Of a stretch of 5,106 bases of DNA, positions 1 to 5,106 are shown piece by piece (the stretch's first letter is position 1; each line of letters starts with the position of its first letter). Source of the DNA: a bacterium. GTDB lineage: Bacteria > Patescibacteriota > Microgenomatia > UBA1400 > PJMF01. The translations under genes and the position numbers were made by a program. A model generated the notes under the pieces. It was not told where the DNA came from. It made no database searches and was given only the letters and a program-made list of their open reading frames with translations. The stretch spans positions 1 through 5,106 of the forward strand of contig OMIS01000038.1 of NCBI GenBank assembly GCA_900299155.1, written 5' to 3'.

Positions 1-1
1 A

Positions 2-91
2 ATTACACAAGATAAGTTAAGTACCGAACGTTATCATTGCAAAAATTTTTTAGTTCATGAGTTCAAACAGTTATGGGAGACTCCAGTATGA
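2..91 (+). CDS. C-terminal end of an unidentified upstream protein (partial)
   Basis: The second forward frame is open from the window edge to a TGA at 89-91, giving 29 codons whose product ends in FKQLWETPV. The other two forward frames stop within the first 20 bases. The TGA overlaps the ATG at 88-90 of the following glycosyltransferase gene in an ATGA arrangement, typical of translationally coupled genes in one operon. The visible tail is mixed charged and hydrophobic with no membrane segment, and it is too short to assign a family. By context it may belong to the same cell-surface glycan or lipid-sugar pathway as its neighbour, but that is only a guess. The case for a real gene rests on the open frame and the exact overlap. 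Confidence 0.6.
   Translation: MTQDKLSTERYHCKNFLVHEFKQLWETPV
75..80 (+). promoter_or_regulatory. Ribosome binding site deciding the glycosyltransferase start
   Basis: GGGAGA lies 7 bases before the ATG at 88. It sits inside the end of the upstream reading frame. It would be part of, not ahead of, a start at the in-frame ATG at 73, so it favours 88 as the true start. Confidence 0.65.
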
Positions 92-1296
92 ATATAGATC
101 TTTATAGTTACTTGAAGAAATATTGGGTATTACTTGCTGTTGTTTGTATGCGTTGTATTGAGCTAATAGCTACAATTATTGCTATGTTTACTGTCCCATA
201 TTTGGGATTTTTTTCGTACGGAGCCGTTATACGCGAGCATTCAAATCTACCACTTGTTCAAGCGCTAGCCAACTTTGATGGTATCTTTTATATTCGGATT
301 GCACTTAATGGTTATTCGCTAACTGAACAAGCATATTTTCCACTCTATCCAATACTCTTGTATAACGTCTCTACTCTAGTAGGCAATCCAATTATTGCTG
401 GTGCACTTATTTCATATATTTCATTTTTTTTGGGCGTTTGGGTTTTCTATAAATATATGCAACTCATTCTTGCTCCGAATCGGGTTTTTTGGGCGCTATT
501 GTTTCTGATAACATATCCAACCGCATATTATTTTGGTGTTTTATATACTGAGAGTTTATTTTTTGTTTTGCTTGCAGGATTTTTATTTTCACTTAAAAAA
601 AAATGGTATGTATGGGCATCTGTACTCGCATTTTGTGCAGCACTTACTAAAGTTATTGGCATTTTTCTTGCACTGATCATTGTAGGCATTTTACTAGAAA
701 AACTCTGGAGTGTTCATGCAAAAAAATGGTTAGACTATGTCATAGAAACCATGCGGCAGTGGCCACTTGTGTTGGTAGGTATTGCTTCGCCACTGGGACT
801 GATGAGTTACTGCTTTTATCTATGGAAGACTACAGGTGATGCGTTACTATTTATTCATGCACAAGAGAGTTTTGGAGCACATCGTTCCAGTAGTCTTATT
901 ACCCCAGCACAAGTATTGTATAGATATTTAAAGATTTTTATGACTGCTGATTTTAATTTTCAGTACGCCATATCTATGGTTGAAGTTATATTTTTTTTGT
1001 TTTCACTTATTGTTGTTGTATATGAATTATGGAATATAAGTCAAGAATTTATCAAGAGAAAAATATTTGATGGTATCAGGCTTGGAATGGGATTGTTTTC
1101 ACTTGCAATTATATTGGTACCTTCATTGACTGGGACATTAACTGCAATGCCTCGATACACAATGATGGCAGTTACCATATATTTAGTACTGAGTGAGATA
1201 CACAGTGTAAAATACAAACGAGCAATATTAGGGATTTTTATAGCATTACATATTATTTTTTGTGCACTCTTCGTGCAAGGGTATTATGTAACGTAA
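88..1296 (+). CDS. PIG-V-like multi-pass membrane glycosyltransferase (GT-C fold, putative mannosyltransferase)
   Basis: Predicted 402-residue integral membrane protein with about ten hydrophobic segments, for example near residues 12-40, 102-121, 133-168, 174-204, 226-246, 292-312, 332-350 and 377-397. Motifs match the PIG-V/GT-C pattern: FDGIFYIRIALNGY at 63-76, where the Asp in the first outer loop is the likely catalytic residue; YFPLYP at 83-88; YPTAYYFGVLYTESLF at 143-158; a loop with GDALLFIHAQESFGAHR near 250-266; and PRYTMM at 355-360. Family members move a sugar, usually mannose, from a polyprenyl-phosphate carrier to an acceptor on the outer face of the membrane. Donor and acceptor here are unknown. 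The start at 88 is chosen over the in-frame ATG at 73 because of the GGGAGA site and the ATGA overlap with the upstream frame. A GT39/PMT-like enzyme is the main alternative. The gene is followed by a convergent operon. Confidence 0.75.
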   Translation: MNIDLYSYLKKYWVLLAVVCMRCIELIATIIAMFTVPYLGFFSYGAVIREHSNLPLVQALANFDGIFYIRIALNGYSLTEQAYFPLYPILLYNVSTLVGNPIIAGALISYISFFLGVWVFYKYMQLILAPNRVFWALLFLITYPTAYYFGVLYTESLFFVLLAGFLFSLKKKWYVWASVLAFCAALTKVIGIFLALIIVGILLEKLWSVHAKKWLDYVIETMRQWPLVLVGIASPLGLMSYCFYLWKTTGDALLFIHAQESFGAHRSSSLITPAQVLYRYLKIFMTADFNFQYAISMVEVIFFLFSLIVVVYELWNISQEFIKRKIFDGIRLGMGLFSLAIILVPSLTGTLTAMPRYTMMAVTIYLVLSEIHSVKYKRAILGIFIALHIIFCALFVQGYYVT

Positions 1297-1300
1297 GTAA

Positions 1301-1314
1301 AATCTTCAGAGATT
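1301..1314. terminator. Small hairpin between convergent genes, possible two-way terminator
   Basis: AATCT-TCAG-AGATT forms a 5-bp stem with a 4-base loop in the 30-base gap between the two convergent stop codons. A bulged A at 1315 would allow two more A-T pairs. On the minus strand the stem runs into TTTT; on the plus strand it is followed by ATTTC. The stem is short and AT-rich, so it would be weak. The position is the best argument for it. Confidence 0.3.
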
Positions 1315-1326
1315 ATTTCAATAGGG

Positions 1327-2550
1327 TTATTCATATCTAAGAGCCTCAATTGGTTGTAAGTTTGCAGCTCTTCGTGCAGGATACCATCCAAACAATAATC
1401 CAATTCCTGCTGATACCGCAAAGGCTAGTAAAATTGCGTTAAAAGATATCACAAATGAAACGCTCATAACTAGTGAAAATATGTACGAGAGAATCATCCC
1501 CAGAATAATACCAAATACACCACCTGCAAAAGTAAGAATAACTGATTCAATTAAAAATTGAGTAATGATAGTTTTCTTCTTTGCCCCAAGTGCTTTGCGT
1601 AGCCCAATTTCTCGAGTTCTCTCTGTAACTGTTACAAGCATAATATTCATAATGCCAATGCCTCCTACAAGCAATGAAATCGCAGCAACCCCAGAAAGTA
1701 AGGCGGTAAATGTGCCAGTCACCGACGAAACAGTATTTAAAATATCTTGCTGAGAAAATATAGAAAAATCTGCATCAGTTAGATCTTTTAGTTTATGTCG
1801 TTCAAGTAAAAGATATCCAATCTCATTCTGCGCATCGGTCATAACAGTTTCGCTTTTAGCAGTGACCGCAATAGATGTTAGATGGCTTGCCCCAAATAAT
1901 TGTTTTTGTGCTGTACTCAGAGGAACATAGATGACATCATCCTGATTCTGAAAACCTGTTCCACCTTTTGCTACAGTAACTCCAATAATTGTAAATACCT
2001 GATTGTTTATTCTAATAGATTGTCCAATTGGGTCAGTATTTTCTCCAAATAAAGTCGTGGCAGTCGTAGGCCCCACTACTGCCACTTTAGTCATCGCACG
2101 CACATGTGTTTCCGTAATAAATGAACCTGATGCAATGCTAACTTTATGAACTTCAGTATATTCAGGTATAACACCAATAATACGCGTGTTTGTATTGGTA
2201 CTACTAGTTGTTACTTGTGATTGCCCACTGTATTCAGGTGATACAAGTTCTACAGTAGTCACTTTTCCTGAAGTTTTAATTGCCTCTGCATCAGCATTGG
2301 TGAGAGTGGTGCTACTGCCTCGTGCAGTTTGGACAGGTCCAGAACGCATTGAACCAGGATTTACCGTGAGTAAATTTGAGCCAAGTGATTGAATTTGAGA
2401 CTGCACTGCTTGTTGGCTTGATTGTCCTAAGGAAATCAGTGCAATCACACTTCCAATGCCAATTACAATTCCAAGAATAGCAAGTCCTGTCCTCAGTTTG
2501 TTAACGGTTAGTGTCGTAATGGCTTCGCTAATAATTTCAAAATATTCCAT
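1327..2550 (-). CDS. MacB/FtsX-type ABC transporter permease
   Basis: A 407-residue permease, usual length for stand-alone MacB-like permeases. In order: a short amphipathic N-terminus, TM1 at about 21-43 with the typical NKLRTGLAILGIVIGIGSVI; a large extracytoplasmic MacB_PCD domain at about 44-275; then TM2 (278-305), TM3 (330-358) and TM4 (366-388). Between TM2 and TM3 lies the conserved cytoplasmic stretch TERTREIGLRKALGA (309-323), the coupling region that contacts the ATPase. The C-terminus GWYPARRAANLQPIEALRYE (388-407) is the family hallmark. It lacks the ATPase domain fused to E. coli MacB; that domain is encoded by the gene 3 bases upstream. An AGGA about 10 bases before the ATG, inside the ATPase gene's end, is a plausible ribosome site. 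It probably works as a homodimer driven by mechanotransmission, not by passage through the membrane. Substrate unknown. YknZ-like permeases are the closest named analogues. Confidence 0.93.
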   Translation of the reverse strand: MEYFEIISEAITTLTVNKLRTGLAILGIVIGIGSVIALISLGQSSQQAVQSQIQSLGSNLLTVNPGSMRSGPVQTARGSSTTLTNADAEAIKTSGKVTTVELVSPEYSGQSQVTTSSTNTNTRIIGVIPEYTEVHKVSIASGSFITETHVRAMTKVAVVGPTTATTLFGENTDPIGQSIRINNQVFTIIGVTVAKGGTGFQNQDDVIYVPLSTAQKQLFGASHLTSIAVTAKSETVMTDAQNEIGYLLLERHKLKDLTDADFSIFSQQDILNTVSSVTGTFTALLSGVAAISLLVGGIGIMNIMLVTVTERTREIGLRKALGAKKKTIITQFLIESVILTFAGGVFGIILGMILSYIFSLVMSVSFVISFNAILLAFAVSAGIGLLFGWYPARRAANLQPIEALRYE

Positions 2551-2553
2551 ATA

Positions 2554-3279
2554 CTAAATATCCTGTTTAATTTCTGTGTGTGATCGAATTTGTTTTTTAT
2601 TTTGTAAATCTGAAACGATAGCACCATCTTTTACTGTAATTATTCGTTTTGCGTGTGCAGCAATATCAGGTTCATGAGTAATCATTACTATGGTATGTCC
2701 TGAGTCATTGAGCTGCTGAAAAATTTCCATTATTTCTTCTGCTTGTGCAGAGGCAATATTTCCAGTAGGTTCATCAGCGAGAAGTAACGCAGGATTCATG
2801 GCTAGCCCGCGAGCAATCGCTACACGTTGCTGTTGTCCTCCAGAAAGCTGGCTGGTGGTGTGGTGAAGTCTATGCCCAAGTCCTACCATTTCTAAATATT
2901 CTTGTGCACGTTTTTGGCGTCGAGTTTTTTCAACTCCAGCATATGCCATTGGCAGCATGACATTTTTTAATGCAGAAGTACGGGGAAGTAAATTAAATGC
3001 TTGAAAAATAAAACCTATTTTTTTATTTCTAATCTCGGAGAGTTCATCATCTGTTAAATTTGAGATACTTTCACCATCGAGCAAGTATGTCCCACTACTA
3101 GGTAAATCAAGTGCCCCAAGGATGTGCATTAAGGTCGATTTACCAGAACCAGAAGGTCCCATGATTGCTACAAACTCTCCCTCACTTACAGTAAATGAAA
3201 CATCTGCTAGTGCAACCGTTTCAATATTGCCTGTTTGGTACACTTTACGCAAGTGAATTACTTCAATTATTTTCTTCAT
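2554..3279 (-). CDS. ABC transporter ATP-binding protein of MacB/LolD/YknY type
   Basis: A 241-residue cytoplasmic ATPase that should dimerise and drive the downstream permease. Visible motifs: Walker A GPSGSGKST (41-49), Q-loop FIFQAFNLLPR (90-100, Q93), signature LSGGQQQR (145-152), Walker B LLLADEPTGN (165-174, D169, E170) and H-loop THEPD (201-205, H202). FNLLP after the Q-loop and ADEPTGN are typical of the LolD/MacB/FtsE group. The D-loop reads GNIAS instead of the usual GNLDS/T, so Asp is replaced by Ala176. The start at 3279 is preferred over an in-frame ATG at 3330: the extra 17 residues would be an out-of-frame reading of the fusion protein's Gly-rich tail, and family proteins start near here. 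That leaves a 10-base gap to the upstream stop. No clear ribosome site precedes the ATG, so translation may rely on coupling or reinitiation. Confidence 0.93.
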   Translation of the reverse strand: MKKIIEVIHLRKVYQTGNIETVALADVSFTVSEGEFVAIMGPSGSGKSTLMHILGALDLPSSGTYLLDGESISNLTDDELSEIRNKKIGFIFQAFNLLPRTSALKNVMLPMAYAGVEKTRRQKRAQEYLEMVGLGHRLHHTTSQLSGGQQQRVAIARGLAMNPALLLADEPTGNIASAQAEEIMEIFQQLNDSGHTIVMITHEPDIAAHAKRIITVKDGAIVSDLQNKKQIRSHTEIKQDI

Positions 3280-3289
3280 AGAAAATTTT

Positions 3290-4603
3290 CTATCTTGGTA
3301 TCCGAGTTCCACCACCACCTCCAAAGCCACTGAATGGAGATGTTGTTTGACTCGACGTTTTAGTTGCTGAGGTTGTAGTTTTTGTACCTATCACTATGGT
3401 TTCGCCAGCTTCTAAGCCAGAAAGTATTTCAACTTGAGTATCTGATGAAAGTCCTAGTTCTACAGCTACTGATTGCTGTTTACCATCTCTTTCAACAGTT
3501 ACAGTACTCTTGCCATTTTGTGTTTTAACTGCACTTACAGGTACAAGTAGCACATCTTTTTTTGACTGAGTGACTATTGTTACTTGAGCAGACATATTTG
3601 AGAAAACTTCAGGAGCATTTTCATCAAATACCACTACTGTAGGGTACGAAGTAACTCCTGAACTGACGGATCCCGTTGTATCAATGCTGAGTACTTTTCC
3701 GTTATATATTTTGTTTGGTAGTGCATCTATGGTGATGGTTACTGCATCATTTAATTCCACTTTGGTGATGTCAATTTCCGTTAAATTTAGAGATACTGTG
3801 GGACGTGCCTCAGTGACAATATTTGCAATTGTTGAACTACTAGAATCACTGTTCGAAGAAGTACTGGAGCTTGAATTACTTGAGAGAACCATGCCTTTCA
3901 TTAGTGAAAGTGCTGTAACTTTCCCACTGATTGGTGCATAAATAATTGGGGAGTTTAAACGCAGTGATTGTGCGGCACTATTCAGTGCAGTTTGGGCTTG
4001 AGCAACAACTGCTTGTTGATTCTTATAAGTAGCTTCTGCTGCAAGCCAATCATTCTGGCTAGTCATAAATTCTGGCAAATTACGGTTAGCAGAACCAGAA
4101 TCTTTGTACATATCTGTTTCAGAAAGTTCTTTGAAACTATCCCATTTATTGAGCATAGCTGTTTGAGTGGTGTACATGCTCGTTTGCGCAGCAGCTAGTG
4201 TATTTTTTGCAGATTGGTATGCAGCCAATGCTTGGGAATAATTTTGTTGAGATTCTTGATCCAACTCAATTTCTGCAATCTTTGCTCCTTGCCGTATTTC
4301 CTGGTTGTTGGTGGCATACACTTGTTTTACAACACCAGATACATTGGTTGATACGCTTTTACTATTAGTGGCAGCAATTTGCCCCGATGCTGAAACAGAT
4401 ACTACTAGTGTGCCTTTTTCAACTTGTGCAGTCTGTGTTGTGGTTGTGGTGACGCTACTTGTGAAAAATTTTGTGTACCCAAAGTAACTGAGCGCAACTG
4501 CAATAACTGCTACCACTGAAGTAAGAATGAGATGTGTTTTAAACCATTCACTTACTGTATTCAGTATCGCATTTCTTTTGTTTACTTCGTGTTCTTTTAG
4601 CAT
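3290..4603 (-). CDS. Membrane-fusion (HlyD/MacA/YknX-like) subunit of an ABC exporter
   Basis: A 437-residue protein, first gene of the exporter operon. It has a cytoplasmic N-terminus, one TM segment (about 24-43), a Thr-rich linker (50-57), the first half of the barrel-sandwich (lipoyl-like) domain with VSASGQIAATNSKSVSTNVSG (70-90), a helical hairpin (about 113-215), the second lipoyl half IYAPISGKVTALSLMKGMVL (221-240), a beta-barrel region (about 265-345) and a membrane-proximal domain with VLLVPVSAVK (351-360) and GLEAGETIVIG (396-406). No lipobox or cleavable signal is evident, so it is anchored by the TM. A Ser-rich tract (241-257) interrupts the second lipoyl half, and the tail is Gly-rich, ending GGGGGTRIPR. 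The hairpin tip (150-187) has an atypical Trp- and Asp-containing loop without the RxxxLxxxxxxS motif used to dock TolC. Family subunits form a hexameric collar on the permease. No Shine-Dalgarno is visible upstream of the only reasonable ATG. Confidence 0.88.
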   Translation of the reverse strand: MLKEHEVNKRNAILNTVSEWFKTHLILTSVVAVIAVALSYFGYTKFFTSSVTTTTTQTAQVEKGTLVVSVSASGQIAATNSKSVSTNVSGVVKQVYATNNQEIRQGAKIAEIELDQESQQNYSQALAAYQSAKNTLAAAQTSMYTTQTAMLNKWDSFKELSETDMYKDSGSANRNLPEFMTSQNDWLAAEATYKNQQAVVAQAQTALNSAAQSLRLNSPIIYAPISGKVTALSLMKGMVLSSNSSSSTSSNSDSSSSTIANIVTEARPTVSLNLTEIDITKVELNDAVTITIDALPNKIYNGKVLSIDTTGSVSSGVTSYPTVVVFDENAPEVFSNMSAQVTIVTQSKKDVLLVPVSAVKTQNGKSTVTVERDGKQQSVAVELGLSSDTQVEILSGLEAGETIVIGTKTTTSATKTSSQTTSPFSGFGGGGGTRIPR

Positions 4604-4663
4604 AGGTGCAGTCTAGATCTGGAAACTTAATAATTGCTTAAGATACATATCAGGTCTCTGTTC

Positions 4664-4677
4664 ACTATATGTATAGT
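4664..4677. promoter_or_regulatory. Palindrome overlapping the minus-strand -10, possible operator
   Basis: ACTATA-TG-TATAGT is a perfect inverted repeat with 6-base arms and a 2-base centre. It covers the candidate -10 of the exporter operon and also contains TATAGT-like -10 sequences on both strands. It could be an operator or simply reflect AT-rich promoter DNA; no regulator gene is in the window. Confidence 0.35.
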
Positions 4678-4698
4678 ACACCTTTTGAAGACTGTCAT
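4670..4698 (-). promoter_or_regulatory. Candidate promoter of the exporter operon
   Basis: Read on the minus strand, ATGACA (4698-4693, five of six to TTGACA) is followed after 17 bases by TATACA (4675-4670, four of six to TATAAT). Transcription would start near 4663, leaving a leader of about 60 bases before the fusion-protein ATG at 4603. The -10 lies within a 14-base palindrome, so a bound regulator there would block it. Confidence 0.5.
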
Positions 4699-4731
4699 GC
4701 TGAACACATTTTCTACAGTATCTATATGTAG

Positions 4732-4744
4732 GTACTTTAAGTAC
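4732..4744. promoter_or_regulatory. Second palindrome near the plus-strand exporter promoter
   Basis: GTACTT-T-AAGTAC is a perfect inverted repeat with 6-base arms around one base, 35 bases before the divergent ABC exporter ATG. It overlaps TACAAT (4742-4747), the best -10 candidate for that gene. No convincing -35 lies at the right distance, so the promoter is weakly supported or needs an activator. The sequence differs from the first palindrome except for a shared GTAC core. Confidence 0.3.
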
Positions 4745-4779
4745 AATAAGGATTCTTACTACATTTAGAGTATTCCTTC

Positions 4780-5106
4780 ATGCAAAATATCATCAAAATT
4801 ATTAAACTTTCAAAACCACAGCATAAATGGATTATTGTTTCTGCCATCATGATAGCGGTGCGCGCAGTTTTACAGCAAGCCACCCCAATCACGATGAAGT
4901 TTGTGGTTGATGAGCTTTCAAGTCAAATAAGTACAGGAACTGGAAACTATAGTAGATTGACATTTCTGTTTAGTCTTATTTTAGGAATAAATTTACTTTC
5001 AATTACTATAAACGTAGCGAATCAGCGGTTGGGAGACTTTATCTCTTCACGGTTGGGTAGATATTTGACGGAGTTGTACTATAAAAAAATTTTTACTCTT
5101 CGACAA
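4780..5106 (+). CDS. Type I ABC exporter, N-terminal part (runs off the window)
   Basis: An ATG at 4780 opens 109 codons without a stop to the window edge. The product starts MQNIIKIIKLSKP, has a first TM at about 17-35 ending in QQATPITMKFVVDEL, a short polar loop (47-59), a second TM at about 60-80, and then NQRLGDFISSRLGRYLTELYYKKIFTL (81-107). This matches the start of the ABC exporter transmembrane domain: the stretch after TM2 with RLGD, an Arg-Leu helix and YYKKI before the first coupling helix is typical of MsbA/LmrA-like half transporters. Full proteins of this type run to about 580-600 residues with a C-terminal ATPase, not visible here. GAG at 4768-4770, nine bases before the ATG, is a weak ribosome site. 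The gene is divergent from the fusion-protein operon. Substrate (lipid, peptide or drug) cannot be told from this part. Confidence 0.85.
   Translation, partial: MQNIIKIIKLSKPQHKWIIVSAIMIAVRAVLQQATPITMKFVVDELSSQISTGTGNYSRLTFLFSLILGINLLSITINVANQRLGDFISSRLGRYLTELYYKKIFTLRQ

Noticed and set aside
73..87. Five-residue extension of the glycosyltransferase to the ATG at 73
   Set aside because: The ribosome site GGGAGA overlaps this ATG and is spaced for the ATG at 88, which also overlaps the upstream stop codon.
1565..1753. Plus-strand open frame of 62 codons opposite the permease gene
   Set aside because: It lies wholly antisense to a well-supported conserved permease region and has no recognisable domain or ribosome site.
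2186..2392. Plus-strand open frame of 68 codons opposite the permease gene
   Set aside because: Antisense to the extracytoplasmic domain coding sequence; composition is that of a shadow frame.
3280..3330. N-terminal extension of the ATPase to an ATG at 3330
   Set aside because: The extra 17 residues only re-read the fusion protein's Gly-rich end and stop region in another frame, and the ATPase family begins at about the Met at 3279.
3833..3883. Ser tract as a DNA microsatellite
   Set aside because: Ser codons of several kinds are mixed, so there is no repeating DNA unit that could slip.
3684..4487. Three plus-strand open frames opposite the membrane-fusion gene (3684-3941, 3968-4198, 4305-4487)
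   Set aside because: All are antisense to one continuous, domain-supported gene and show no family features.
4612..4620. Overlapping TCTAGA and AGATCT near the fusion-protein start, considered as an operator or cloning scar
   Set aside because: These are two overlapping six-base palindromes with no flanking symmetry or vector sequence, easily expected by chance.

Overview
This is an AT-rich, densely packed bacterial window with standard stop codon use. It holds four complete protein genes and two partial ones at the edges. Gene style suggests a member of the Candidatus Patescibacteria (CPR), or possibly another bacterium with a single membrane. The clues are a separate membrane-fusion protein, ATPase and MacB-like permease with no outer-membrane channel gene, a Gly-rich tail and an unusual hairpin tip on the fusion protein, and a PIG-V-like GT-C glycosyltransferase. 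The lineage is an inference from protein character; no marker gene is present.

Left part, plus strand (1-1296): the last 29 codons of an unidentified gene end in a TGA that overlaps the ATG of a multi-pass membrane glycosyltransferase (ATGA overlap, 88-91). The two are probably translationally coupled. The glycosyltransferase resembles PIG-V-type mannosyltransferases, which use lipid-linked sugar donors. It meets the next operon tail to tail across a 30-base gap that holds a small hairpin.

Middle, minus strand (4603 down to 1327): a compact three-gene operon reads membrane-fusion protein, then ABC ATPase, then MacB/FtsX-type permease, with gaps of 10 and 3 bases. The order matches YknX-YknY-YknZ of Bacillus, and the parts correspond to E. 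coli MacA plus a split MacB. The ATPase should power a permease dimer from the cytoplasm, and the fusion protein should form the outer collar. The substrate is unknown; peptides, toxins or lipophilic compounds are typical for the family. The ATPase has Ala where the D-loop Asp is usual.

Right part (4604-5106): a 176-base divergent intergenic region holds a good minus-strand promoter candidate, two near-perfect short palindromes and a repeated ATATGTA motif. It is followed by the first 109 codons of a plus-strand type I ABC exporter that runs off the window. Two exporter systems therefore share one control region, which is the most interesting regulatory feature here. I see no RNA gene, CRISPR array, insertion sequence or clearly novel system.
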